A DNA stretch of 40,750 nucleotides, from assembly GCA_013140985.1 (NCBI GenBank), contig JABFRU010000033.1, positions 1-40,750 of the forward strand. Direction: 5' to 3'. The translations under genes and the position numbers were made by a program. This stretch comes from Chitinophagaceae bacterium. Lineage in GTDB: Bacteria; Bacteroidota; Bacteroidia; Chitinophagales; Chitinophagaceae. Numbering within the stretch: the first letter of the stretch is position 1; every line of letters starts with the position of its first letter. This document shows positions 17,930-26,247 of this stretch, in pieces. Under the pieces are notes generated by a model that was not told where the DNA came from, ran no database searches, and worked only from the letters and a program-made list of their open reading frames with translations.

Positions 17930-19006
17930 CTATAATCCCAGTTTTCTTTTCAATGCTTCAGGAAGCCCTGCTTTATTCGTCATCACTATTACTGTATTCA
18001 ACCGGAAATAATTTTCATCCATATAAAGGTATCCTTTGTATTTGCTTAACCAGGTACCCCATGAATTTTTCAGGTAATACCATTTCTTGTTGTTCTCATC
18101 TTTACCGATGCCAACAATATGAAGCATGTGATCTCTTTCTGTTGTCAGGTCAGCATAGTTCTTTGGTCTTATCGCATCATAGGTTTGATAAGTAGTATTT
18201 GTTGATGCAAGACCGCCAAATGAATTGAACCCTTCATTGGTCACATCACCTTCCCAGCCAACTGACCAGCCCTTTGCTAATGCAGTATCAATTAACATCT
18301 GAAAATCTGTTAGTGGAATATTGCAGATACTGTCATTCGCCCAGTTGAACCTGTCCACCAGCAAACATTTCTTATAATAAGGAAGATCCGGGAATGACAT
18401 TAACTCAACATAATCACTTGTTGATGGCATTATTTCTTTTGCAAAAGTTTTTGGCGTATGATCTTTCAGGTCATACCAGAATGTTTGCGGTACTTTGCCA
18501 AGGTATTGATCAAGTATTTTGTTTACTCTGCGAAGGTCATCACCACTCAATTCTGTTTTTCCCTGCTCCAGCAGATCATACATAAATTCTTTCATCGTCG
18601 TATCCAGTTCTGCATGGTTGTGGCTGCTTTCACCGTTAGGGCGACCGGGATAAGCATCTTCCGGCACTATACCATATCTGTCTATCACCCTTAGCACATC
18701 ATGAAACTGGCCGCCGCCTTCGCAATAGGTTTTGCCCCTGGTGGCGAGAAACATATTGATCTTATCAATATAAGCGTAGCGGGCAATGAACATCTCTGAA
18801 AGATTGAGCCGCTTGCCTGTAATTTTTAGAATATCACTTTCAAACAGGGAGTTGGTGCCAAATGCCCAGCAGGTTGGGCTCTGGCTTTGATCTTTTACAT
18901 TGGTGCATTGTACAGAATCCGTCAGCCGGATCACAGGTTGCGATGACGACTGGGCATTGCTGAAGAAATAGGCAGCTATAAAAGGAAATAACAATAGCAA
19001 CTTCAT
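17930..19006 (-). CDS. Secreted C1-family (papain/bleomycin-hydrolase-like) cysteine peptidase
   Basis: 358 residues with a signal peptide 1-19 (ending SNAQ). The active site is readable: Gln40 (oxyanion) and Cys46 in VKDQSQSPTCWAFG, His293 in RDHMLHIVGIG, and Asn314 in YYLKNSWG. The Gln-to-Cys spacing of six matches papain. The long insert between the halves and the YYLKNSWG ending resemble the C1B branch (bleomycin hydrolase, PepC), but those are cytosolic while this one is exported. There is no separate propeptide: only about 20 residues lie between the signal peptide and the active-site region. It starts 215 bases from a divergent T9SS-cargo gene. Confidence 0.88.
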   Translation of the reverse strand: MKLLLLFPFIAAYFFSNAQSSSQPVIRLTDSVQCTNVKDQSQSPTCWAFGTNSLFESDILKITGKRLNLSEMFIARYAYIDKINMFLATRGKTYCEGGGQFHDVLRVIDRYGIVPEDAYPGRPNGESSHNHAELDTTMKEFMYDLLEQGKTELSGDDLRRVNKILDQYLGKVPQTFWYDLKDHTPKTFAKEIMPSTSDYVELMSFPDLPYYKKCLLVDRFNWANDSICNIPLTDFQMLIDTALAKGWSVGWEGDVTNEGFNSFGGLASTNTTYQTYDAIRPKNYADLTTERDHMLHIVGIGKDENNKKWYYLKNSWGTWLSKYKGYLYMDENYFRLNTVIVMTNKAGLPEALKRKLGL

Positions 19007-19221
19007 CCGGAAGTGTTTGAAAACGAAACTAACGAAGCTGCCTGTAAAAAAGTATCCGGTATCATTTCTTTAAGCTGGATTTAAGCCTTTTGCGGCCTTT
19101 CAGTTACTGCTTCCTGCCAAAGCAGGATGCCTTTAAAAATACCCTAAATGAGGTATAGGCTGTCTGATGAAAAAAAGTAAGCTTTGCAGCTGCATCTTTA
19201 TTTATCAGTAAAACCATTGCT
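19007..19221. other. Divergent intergenic region between peptidase and T9SS cargo genes
   Basis: 215 bases expected to hold promoters for both genes. On the plus strand AAGCTTTG (near 19180) matches 7 of 8 positions of the TAnnTTTG element. On the minus strand TAGTTTCG, about 30 bases before the peptidase ATG, is also a one-mismatch match. No RNA gene or repeat is visible. Confidence 0.3.
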
Positions 19222-21621
19222 ATGAGAAAATTTTTTCTTGCCGTAGGGTTATTGTTATCCTTCACTTATATGCTGCAGGCACAGCGTACAGAAATCAAAA
19301 AGTATGTACCTGGTACAGTAAGGGCAGGAGATGTTTATCTCCTCACTTCTTATGGTGAACGTATCGGTAACAACCTTTCACGGGTATATGTTATAGAGGT
19401 TTTGGAAACCAACTATTACTATATAAATGCTATTGCCAATCTTTCGTACAGGCAGAATGTGAATGTATATATTGATAATACAGCTTTCAGCACAATGATG
19501 GGTACCAGTAATGGCTGGCAGTTTTCTACTGTTGCAAACCAGGATCCTGTGAAGCTTACAAAAGGAAAATATACTCTCCGGTTTGAGTCCGGTAACATAA
19601 TGGTTCCAATGGTGGATGAATTATTGGTAACGAGAACATCAATGTCAAGAAACCTGTTGCCGGAAGCTGCAAAGTCTTTTTTAGATAAAACAGATGCGCT
19701 GAAACAGCAACCCGTTCTTTCAATGGCTGCCAATCAAATAAATGATCTTGCCGGAAAAGTTCTTCCCAATCCTGAAGGTGAGTATTCACATGCCATAGAT
19801 ACTGCATTTGCGTATTCTCATTTTTCATGGATATACCTTAGCCCCGGTAGCCATATTTTTAAAACAACGGGTTCTACTATCAGCAGATCGCTTACCATAT
19901 TTAATCCTGCTAATTTTACTGAATCATGGTCAAATGTAAATGGCGGTATTAACGGGGAATCCTATTTGAACATCAGTACGGCGACTGGTACATACTATGC
20001 CGTTATGCTGAGACCTGTAACAAATGGCCAGACAGGAACAACGAATATTACTTATAATGGCGACCCGCTTGTGAGTAATGTAGTGATCGGAGGTAAAACC
20101 TATTCAATGCCACAGGTAAGGGGCGGCGATATGAACTTCTTTACCTGCAAGATCACCGGCGATACAAGGATATTTGTTTCAAAATTTTCATCCAGCAGTG
20201 TAAGAGGTTATAATGATGATTATAGTACACTCGGTAACTGGAACTGGGGACTTGCCTCCCGCATAAAGAAAAATTTCACTGGTAGCGATTCAGTTCAATA
20301 CACTTTTGTTTGCGCTTACAGCCCATACAGTACCGGCATCTGTGATATTTATATGGGATGCGGAAACGGGAATGTACCCATACTGGAGCCCCAAAACTTT
20401 CCCTTATTTACTGTCGATGATGCTATCAGGACCGGCACCACGGGCTACTACAACTGTATATCATGGAGCGGAGGCATAACAAGCACCTGGATATGGCCGC
20501 CGAGTTCGCTTTCCACTTACAATTGCACCAGCGCAAATTATCTGCAGTGCTTTGATAATTTTTATAGCAACAACCCTGTTCGTTACCCTGGCGCCTGGAA
20601 CTATACCCGCACTGGTGCCACCGAAGCCAATTCAGTAGTTGACCTCTGGAAAACCGCATCTGCTTATCAGCATGCATCTGTAAGGGAGCCGGGCAACAAT
20701 CATCCGCACGGATATGACTGGGAAAGTAAACCCGGTGGCCTTTGGCGGACTTTACACCCCCGTTATGCCCTCACCAATGCCAACTGGTATGGTTCGGTAA
20801 GCAACTATTATAAAGCTACCGGCACCTATGCAAGAAATAGCGCAGAAATGAATTTTGCGACCGATGCAGATGCAGTAAAAGCCGGTGTAGCCATCTTTGA
20901 TGTTGCCGTTCTTACAAAAGAAGCCAGCGAAAAATTATCAACGCTCTTACGGAAGAATAGTTTTTCAACAGAACAAAAATTCAATGAACTCTATGCGGCA
21001 TGGGATGCCACCAAAGCGGCCAACAGCAGCTTAAGCGATCCGTCAATGTATTGCCAGAATAAAGAATTCAAAGCGATGGAAGCATTTGCACTCGCCAATC
21101 ATTATCCTGTAATGCTGCTGGTCTTTGATAAGTTCATTAAAGGCGATCATTTTATCGGCGACCTGCTGCTGACATTGACAAAAGAAAAATATGGTAAACT
21201 GCTGGATGAAGTAAAAACGGAGAGATTGGCAAACTTATATGATAAAGAAGGACGTTACCGTATTCATGGTGATCATGATAATGGTGTGCTGTATATAGAA
21301 AAAATACTGAAAGGATTGAAAGAAGAGATCGTTCCCGAACCCATCAGCACTGATGTGACAGTTAGCGTTTCACCCAACCCTGTTGTGGACCGGTTAACTG
21401 TTCTGCTCAACACTGCTAAATCATCAAAGGTTAGCATAGTGATCGTATCTGCACAAACAGGAATGAAACAGGTGGTACGTACCGAAACTGTTTTAGCTGC
21501 CGGCATACATCGTTTTGAAACATCGGTAAAAGATATTGTTGGTGCCAATGGCAATATGCTGGCTGTACAGGTAACGGTGGATGGAGTGGTGAAGACGGTG
21601 AAAGTAATGGTGATGAGATAG
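19222..21621 (+). CDS. T9SS-secreted protein with a possible Cys/His catalytic domain
   Basis: 799 residues: signal peptide 1-20, a beta-rich N-terminal half (about 21-395), and a central domain at about 395-545. Residues 715-799 are a type IX secretion sorting domain (starts SVSPNPVVDRLTV, ends VKTVKVMVMR). The central domain has YYNCISW with Cys412, a WIWPP motif, His484 in YQHASV, W500-ESK, and His512 in LHPRY. This order (Cys, Trp-rich WP, His, WxSKxG, His) resembles bacterial domains with a YNCIAWA motif that I associate with NlpC/papain-like folds. The enzymatic assignment is inference. The segment about 545-700 is helical. The protein should be carried across the outer membrane and cleaved or anchored at the surface. 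It diverges from the secreted C1 peptidase gene. Confidence 0.8.
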   Translation: MRKFFLAVGLLLSFTYMLQAQRTEIKKYVPGTVRAGDVYLLTSYGERIGNNLSRVYVIEVLETNYYYINAIANLSYRQNVNVYIDNTAFSTMMGTSNGWQFSTVANQDPVKLTKGKYTLRFESGNIMVPMVDELLVTRTSMSRNLLPEAAKSFLDKTDALKQQPVLSMAANQINDLAGKVLPNPEGEYSHAIDTAFAYSHFSWIYLSPGSHIFKTTGSTISRSLTIFNPANFTESWSNVNGGINGESYLNISTATGTYYAVMLRPVTNGQTGTTNITYNGDPLVSNVVIGGKTYSMPQVRGGDMNFFTCKITGDTRIFVSKFSSSSVRGYNDDYSTLGNWNWGLASRIKKNFTGSDSVQYTFVCAYSPYSTGICDIYMGCGNGNVPILEPQNFPLFTVDDAIRTGTTGYYNCISWSGGITSTWIWPPSSLSTYNCTSANYLQCFDNFYSNNPVRYPGAWNYTRTGATEANSVVDLWKTASAYQHASVREPGNNHPHGYDWESKPGGLWRTLHPRYALTNANWYGSVSNYYKATGTYARNSAEMNFATDADAVKAGVAIFDVAVLTKEASEKLSTLLRKNSFSTEQKFNELYAAWDATKAANSSLSDPSMYCQNKEFKAMEAFALANHYPVMLLVFDKFIKGDHFIGDLLLTLTKEKYGKLLDEVKTERLANLYDKEGRYRIHGDHDNGVLYIEKILKGLKEEIVPEPISTDVTVSVSPNPVVDRLTVLLNTAKSSKVSIVIVSAQTGMKQVVRTETVLAAGIHRFETSVKDIVGANGNMLAVQVTVDGVVKTVKVMVMR

Positions 21622-21629
21622 ATCGTAGT

Positions 21630-21676
21630 TAAACCCCGTCAGCGGCTGAAAACCCTGACGGCGGTTTATATTTTTT
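21630..21676 (+). repeat. Dispersed 36-base dyad, copy 1, with T-tail (terminator-like)
   Basis: Bases 21631-21666 begin AAACCCCGTCAGCGG and end CTGACGGCGGTT. AAACC-CCGTCAG pairs with CTGACGG-C-GGTTT, leaving a bulge, and TATATTTTTT follows. The same element recurs at 29697-29732 (30 of 36 bases identical). It sits 9 bases after the stop of the T9SS cargo gene. Confidence 0.7.
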
Positions 21677-21685
21677 GAATGATTG

Positions 21686-21715
21686 AAAAGCCGGCCGTTG
21701 CCGGCTTTTTTATTT
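21686..21715 (+). terminator. Rho-independent terminator
   Basis: AAAAGCCGGC (21686-21695), 4-base loop, GCCGGCTTTT (21700-21709), then more T. This is the second hairpin after the T9SS cargo gene. Confidence 0.9.
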
Positions 21716-21751
21716 GGTGGAACAAGGCGCTAGTGATTGTTGATCTTTCGG

Positions 21752-21787
21752 AGTCTTGTCATGCGAGGAACGAGGCATCTTAAGACT
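21752..21787. repeat. GTCATGCGAGG-type intergenic dyad
   Basis: AGTCTT (21752-21757) and AAGACT (21782-21787) frame a GTCATGC...GGCATC core with a 7-base internal periodicity (CGAGGAA, CGAGGCA). It resembles commonly seen Bacteroidota intergenic GTCATGC dyads and shares GTCATGC with 3031-3037. Confidence 0.45.
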
Positions 21788-21807
21788 GCCGCCCGGCGCA
21801 TAATCCT

Positions 21808-21815
21808 TACCTTTG
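21808..21815 (+). promoter_or_regulatory. Promoter -7 element for the thiolase gene
   Basis: TACCTTTG is an exact TAnnTTTG match, 20 bases before the ATG at 21836. It supports the short start over the longer frame starting at 21737, which would contain the promoter. No matching -33 TTG box is evident. Confidence 0.6.
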
Positions 21816-21835
21816 CGCCACAATTCAAAAGCTAT

Positions 21836-23014
21836 ATGAAAGAAGTCGTAATCGTTTCGGCTGTAAGAACCCCGATGGGAAGTTTCGGAGGATCATTAAA
21901 GAATTTATCCGCTACACAACTCGGTGCTGTCGCTATCAAAGGCGCTGTATCCAAAGCAGGTATTGATGCAAAACAGGTGCAGGATGTTTTAATGGGCTGT
22001 GTATTGCAGGCCAACCTGGGACAAGCACCCGCAAGACAGGCAGCCAAGTTTGCGGGCTTACCCAACGAAGTGAATTGTACAACCATCAATAAAGTTTGTG
22101 CCAGCGGTATGAAAGCCATTGCACAGGCAGCGCAAAGTATCCTGCTCGGTGATGCAGATATCGTTGTCGCCGGTGGTATGGAAAGTATGAGCAATGTTCC
22201 TTTTTATTCGCCCATGCTCCGCTGGGGTAATAAATACGGCGATACAACAATGATAGATGGTTTGGCCAAAGATGGCCTTACCGATGTGTATGATGGCAAA
22301 GCAATGGGTAATGCAGCAGAATTATGCGCAAAGGAATGCGGCATCAGCCGTGAAGAGCAGGACAGATTTGCCATAGAAAGTTATAAGCGTTCACAGGCAG
22401 CATGGGAAAAAGGTTTGTTTGCTCATGAAGTGGTGCCGGTTGAAATTCCTCAGCGCAAAGGCGATCCTGTCATCATTTCAAAAGATGAAGAGCCTTATAA
22501 TGTAAAGTTTGATAAGATACCTTCACTCAATCCTGCTTTTCAAAAAGACGGAACAGTAACAGCAGCCAATGCCTCAACAATGAATGATGGCGCTGCGGCA
22601 TTAGTATTGATGAGTGCAGAGAAAGCAAAAGAATTGGGATTAAAACCGATCGGTAAAATAGTTTCGTATGCCGATGCTGAGCAAGCGCCGGAATGGTTTA
22701 CCACTACACCATCAGTCGCTGTTCCAAAAGCAGTCAGCAAAGCCGGTTTGAAAATGGAAGACATCTCTTACTGGGAATTGAATGAAGCATTTGCTGTTGT
22801 CGGTATCGAGAATACAAGAAGGATGAAACTCGATCCATCTAAAGTGAATGTGCATGGCGGCGCTGTTTCTATGGGTCATCCATTGGGCGCCAGTGGCGCA
22901 AGGATCATTGTCACCTTATTAAATGTATTGAAAGCAAATAATGCGAAGTATGGTGCAGCGGGAATCTGTAATGGAGGAGGCGGCGCATCAGCAATGGTTA
23001 TCGAAGCCCTCTAA
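21836..23014 (+). CDS. atoB: Acetyl-CoA C-acetyltransferase (thiolase)
   Basis: 392 residues, the usual thiolase II length. The nucleophile Cys88 is in TTINKVCASGMKAI, His348 in GGAVSMGHPLGASG, Cys378 in CNGGGGASAMV, and NEAFA lies between. These match biosynthetic thiolases, which condense two acetyl-CoA to acetoacetyl-CoA and can run in reverse. Other beta-oxidation or ketone genes are absent here, so the pathway cannot be read from context (fatty acid or acetoacetate turnover are the candidates). The ATG at 21836 is chosen over an upstream ATG because the family starts at this point and a promoter element lies between. It is a single-gene unit, followed by a large palindromic repeat. Confidence 0.93.
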   Translation: MKEVVIVSAVRTPMGSFGGSLKNLSATQLGAVAIKGAVSKAGIDAKQVQDVLMGCVLQANLGQAPARQAAKFAGLPNEVNCTTINKVCASGMKAIAQAAQSILLGDADIVVAGGMESMSNVPFYSPMLRWGNKYGDTTMIDGLAKDGLTDVYDGKAMGNAAELCAKECGISREEQDRFAIESYKRSQAAWEKGLFAHEVVPVEIPQRKGDPVIISKDEEPYNVKFDKIPSLNPAFQKDGTVTAANASTMNDGAAALVLMSAEKAKELGLKPIGKIVSYADAEQAPEWFTTTPSVAVPKAVSKAGLKMEDISYWELNEAFAVVGIENTRRMKLDPSKVNVHGGAVSMGHPLGASGARIIVTLLNVLKANNAKYGAAGICNGGGGASAMVIEAL

Positions 23015-23015
23015 A

Positions 23016-23110
23016 TCTCCCTAAAGGGAGACTTCGCAGCGTCTTCAACTTTATAAATACATTACATAAGCATAGCGTCTTTGTAAGCCCCTTTAGGGGT
23101 TTGGGGTTTT
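23016..23110. repeat. Paired palindromes (CCCTAAAGGG type) after the thiolase gene
   Basis: TCTCCCTAAAGGGAGA (23016-23031) is a 7+7 palindrome. CCCCTTTAGGGG (23088-23099) is a second one, followed by TTTGGGGTTTT. The left arm with its flanks resembles the reverse complement of the right arm, so the whole 95-base stretch forms a larger imperfect inverted repeat. AGCGTCTT occurs directly repeated inside it. It may terminate transcription after the thiolase gene. Confidence 0.65.
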
Positions 23111-23181
23111 ATTTAAATCAGTATTCAACCGTTCATTAAAAAAAAGAATTTCCCTTCTTTGTTTTTTATACTTTCAGTTCT

Positions 23182-23643
23182 ATGAAAGTATTTTTTATTG
23201 TATTAGTGATTTTGTTCTACTCCTGTAATAACAAGCCTGATCTTGCCAAAGAAGAAAAAGCCATAAGAGACCTGCTGCAACAGGAAAGAAAAGCTCATTT
23301 CGACAGGAATGCAGAATTATTTGTGTCGGAGTTTGCCGACAGCATGATCAGTATTAATAAAGGGAAACTGACGCAAACTTCAATTGAAGAAAACAAAAAA
23401 CGTATAGCCAGTTATTTCGGGAGAGTGCAATTCATTAAATGGGATGATGTGGCCGAACCTATCATTCGTTTCTCCGGCGATGGATCGCTGGCTTATGCCA
23501 TTGTACAAAAGCAGGTCATTCTTTCTTACCCCGATAGTTTGCAGCATATAATTACCGATACTACAGATTACGCATGGGTATCCATCTACCGCAAGCAAAA
23601 AGGAGAGTGGAAGGTAGAAGCAAATGCATCAACCAATAAATGA
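23182..23643 (+). CDS. NTF2-like (SnoaL/DUF4440-type) lipoprotein
   Basis: 153 residues. The short signal ends in FYSC (Cys15). The rest (KAIRDLLQQERKAHFDRNAE, then WVSIYRKQKGEWKVEAN at the end) has the helix-then-curved-sheet pattern of the NTF2-like superfamily, close to DUF4440 or SnoaL-type proteins. Such domains bind small ligands or act as enzymes; no catalytic residue can be assigned. It is likely anchored in a membrane facing the periplasm. It converges on the next gene, 11 bases between stop codons, without an obvious hairpin. Confidence 0.75.
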   Translation: MKVFFIVLVILFYSCNNKPDLAKEEKAIRDLLQQERKAHFDRNAELFVSEFADSMISINKGKLTQTSIEENKKRIASYFGRVQFIKWDDVAEPIIRFSGDGSLAYAIVQKQVILSYPDSLQHIITDTTDYAWVSIYRKQKGEWKVEANASTNK

Positions 23644-23654
23644 CCCGGGAGTAT

Positions 23655-24758
23655 TTATAAGATCAATAAACTTCCGGCACCAAGTTGATTCTTCGCCTGG
23701 TCAAAAATTTTATAATAGATCACTCCTCTCCGGTTCATCAGCGTTTCTGTTGATACTGATCCTGATTCTGTAACAACCGTTGATAAAACTTGTCCTGCAG
23801 CATTCATAAAATAAATGGTCAGCTTTTCACTGTTCATATTGCTGATATTAAGCGTTGCTCCTTTTTCCCAGGGACTTGGATAAAGGAATGTTGTATTACT
23901 ATTTCTTGCAAACGAAACAGCAGCAACAGGTGAATATTTTTGCTCACCGGTAATTTCTTTCATGTTTAAACGATAATAAGAAATGCCGGGCGATGGACGG
24001 GTATCAATATAATTGTAATTGGCAACCGGAGTATTCATGGAGGCAACATTTGCAATAGATGAGAAACTAACTCCATTTGAGGAACGTTCTACTTCATAAT
24101 GATCCATATTAGCTTCTGAGCTTGTCTTCCAGTTTAGTTGTACGGAGCTTGTTTGTTTTGTAGCAGTAAAACTGGTAAGCAATACAGGAAGGGTGAGATA
24201 ATTAAAGTTTACGGTGATCCGGATACTGTTGACCTGGCCGGCTGTAGGTGTACCGTCAGCAACAGCTCGTTTCACAGATATCGCTACACCAAATCCCGGA
24301 TCATTGATCAATGCATTGGTCCATGCAACGCCCCAGGAATCAGCTGGTCCGCCATACAAGATGTAACTGTCAGCAGGAGTAAAAGGCTCGTTTCTTGCAT
24401 TATCGGTGCCAACAATAACCCCATTTTGCACAATACGAACACTATAATCTCTTGTGCGGTTGTTAGGATCGGAGCATTCTATCTCCACTCTTATACCTGT
24501 GATGATAGTACCGGCGGGAATATTGAAACCGAAATTTGTTGCCACAAGATAATCTGTATAGCTCCCCGCACCCGCCAGGTCGTCAAAGCTGGCATAGTTG
24601 TTATCGCTGGCCGAAACATTATTGACATTATTCCATTTCTTATTGGAACCAGGCAGATCTGTATTAAGAAATGTGGCCGGGTAACGATTACCTTCGGATT
24701 GAGCAGCCAGATGAATGACGCTGAGCAATTGTATTGCCAGCAGGAGATGGAATTTCAT
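23655..24758 (-). CDS. T9SS-sorted secreted protein with FN3-like domain
   Basis: 367 residues from the ATG at 24758. An ATG at 24791 adds 11 residues before the signal peptide. Signal peptide 1-20 (ending HLAAQ). Residues about 21-185 form a beta-rich domain (VATNFGFNIPAGTIITGIRV, then SVRIVQNG) that looks like a jelly roll. An FN3-like unit follows at about 192-285 (VQLNWKTSSEANMDHYEVE). The end (TTFLYPSPWEKGATLNI to GAGSLLIL) is a T9SS type A sorting domain. No enzymatic motif is visible; an adhesin or structural cargo is most likely. Confidence 0.82.
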   Translation of the reverse strand: MKFHLLLAIQLLSVIHLAAQSEGNRYPATFLNTDLPGSNKKWNNVNNVSASDNNYASFDDLAGAGSYTDYLVATNFGFNIPAGTIITGIRVEIECSDPNNRTRDYSVRIVQNGVIVGTDNARNEPFTPADSYILYGGPADSWGVAWTNALINDPGFGVAISVKRAVADGTPTAGQVNSIRITVNFNYLTLPVLLTSFTATKQTSSVQLNWKTSSEANMDHYEVERSSNGVSFSSIANVASMNTPVANYNYIDTRPSPGISYYRLNMKEITGEQKYSPVAAVSFARNSNTTFLYPSPWEKGATLNISNMNSEKLTIYFMNAAGQVLSTVVTESGSVSTETLMNRRGVIYYKIFDQAKNQLGAGSLLIL

Positions 24759-24911
24759 ATTGGATATTTTGGTTTCTTCGAAAAAAAGCAACCCGAAAAC
24801 TACAAAACAGAGTAAACCCGGTCAATGAAATCGAAGATTTTTCTGCCAACTGGTATTTTAACAAGTAATTGTTCCTGTAAAATAAAAGTATATTTACTTC
24901 TTTAAGCCTTT

Positions 24912-25424
24912 ATGATCAATATCCGCTTCTGTACCACTGAGGATGCAGCCCTGGTAGCCGATATGAGCCGGCAAACCTTTTATGAAACTTTTGCGTCAGA
25001 GAATTCGGCTGAGAACATGGATAAGTTCATGCAGACACAGTTTAGCCGTGAAGTACTGGTAAAAGAAGTGGGAGCGGGGGGCGATATTTTTTTCCTTGCT
25101 TATGATGATGAAAAACCCGTTGGTTATGTAAGAATGCGGGAAGGTGATAAGCTGCCGGAATTAGGAAATAGGAGAACTATTGAGATTGCCCGCATCTATG
25201 CTGTTATGGATTCAATAGGAAAAGGAGTAGGCAGTGTATTAATGCAAAAATGTATTGAGGTGGCATTGGAAAGAAATAAAGAGGTGATCTGGCTGGGTGT
25301 TTGGGAAAAAAATAAAAGGGCCATTGATTTTTATACCCGCTGGGGATTTGAAAAATTCAGTACCCATGTTTTTATGCTGGGTGATGATCCTCAAACTGAC
25401 TGGTTGATGAAAAAAGAATTGTAA
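24912..25424 (+). CDS. GNAT-family N-acetyltransferase (PaiA-like)
   Basis: 170 residues. The acetyl-CoA motif A is IARIYAVMDSIGKGVGSVLM (about 94-113), with the SIGKGVG pyrophosphate loop. Motif B follows in IWLGVWEKNKRAIDFYTRWGF. The N-terminal MINIRFCTTEDA and the FYETFASEN segment resemble PaiA-type spermidine/spermine acetyltransferases, but the substrate cannot be told from the sequence. Cytoplasmic. The next gene begins 17 bases downstream in the same direction, so the two may share a transcript. Confidence 0.85.
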   Translation: MINIRFCTTEDAALVADMSRQTFYETFASENSAENMDKFMQTQFSREVLVKEVGAGGDIFFLAYDDEKPVGYVRMREGDKLPELGNRRTIEIARIYAVMDSIGKGVGSVLMQKCIEVALERNKEVIWLGVWEKNKRAIDFYTRWGFEKFSTHVFMLGDDPQTDWLMKKEL

Positions 25425-25441
25425 TTTGTGACCAATTTACT

Positions 25442-26044
25442 ATGACCCATTCGAGAAAGCTTCTTAGTTGTTTGTTGTTCCTTATCGTTGCTGCAGGTAT
25501 TTCTTCTGCACAGGAACAAAAGATGGCCATCCGTGTTTCGCAGGATGATGCCGTTACACTGACCGAATTTGAATCGACGATCAAGCTCAAAAAGAAGTCT
25601 TTTAAATTCCAGGTAATGCTGAAGAATGTGGAAGGTGTTTATGTTTTTGCCAGTATCAGAGATTCAGTTTACCGGTTTACCGAAAACGGACCTATCCAGG
25701 ATTTTATCTACCTGCCTCTTTTGAAATTAAAAGACGATGAATTCAATCGTCTCAAGGAACTGAATATCAGCGAAACAGGGTGGTCTTATTGGTATTATAC
25801 TCCAACTGCAGAAACACATTCATTTGCCAGGAAAGTAACAAATATTGACACTAATACTTATATCTGTTCCAAGATCATCAAAGAATTCTATGATGTAGCT
25901 GACAACTTCAACATTAAGATCCGCGACATAGATAAGCCTCTGTATGTTTTTTTCATTGCCGTTGCTGATTATGATGATACCGGCCGGCCTTTGAAGGAGT
26001 TGATACGTCGCAAAGTAAAGATCGAGTGGACGGATGACGAATAG
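25442..26044 (+). CDS. Secreted protein of unknown function
   Basis: 200 residues with a signal peptide of about 24 residues (hydrophobic core LLSCLLFLIVAAG, ending SSAQ). The mature part is mixed alpha/beta, with a conserved-looking beta start (FKFQVMLKNVEGVYVFASI) and an acidic C-terminus (IEWTDDE). It has no lipobox: the Cys in LLSC is followed by hydrophobic residues, inside the core. No family recognised. Probably co-transcribed with the acetyltransferase gene 17 bases upstream. Confidence 0.65.
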   Translation: MTHSRKLLSCLLFLIVAAGISSAQEQKMAIRVSQDDAVTLTEFESTIKLKKKSFKFQVMLKNVEGVYVFASIRDSVYRFTENGPIQDFIYLPLLKLKDDEFNRLKELNISETGWSYWYYTPTAETHSFARKVTNIDTNTYICSKIIKEFYDVADNFNIKIRDIDKPLYVFFIAVADYDDTGRPLKELIRRKVKIEWTDDE

Positions 26045-26247
26045 AATAACTACTGCCCTTCAACTGTCGTAAAGCTCCCACCAGCTTTGTATATTTTCCT
26101 GCAAGACAGGTACTAAAACTTTCTGTAATACGTTTAGGTCATATTCATTCAAACAATTTTTTTGAAAAAATGACAGGACATTAAACTATTTAGCTCGTTT
26201 ATCGTCTATTGTCCGTCAGTAACCAATTCTTCAATAAAACCCCTTTT

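Noticed and set aside
24138-24815. A 225-codon plus-strand open frame opposite the T9SS-sorted FN3 protein gene
   Set aside because: It is antisense to a gene with signal peptide and sorting domain, has no recognisable domain, is rich in Cys and Ile in an unusual way, and has no ribosome-binding site.
26045-26247. Possible small gene or RNA in the 203-base gap before the lipoprotein
   Set aside because: No start/RBS/frame combination, no hairpin with T-run and no repeat could be found.
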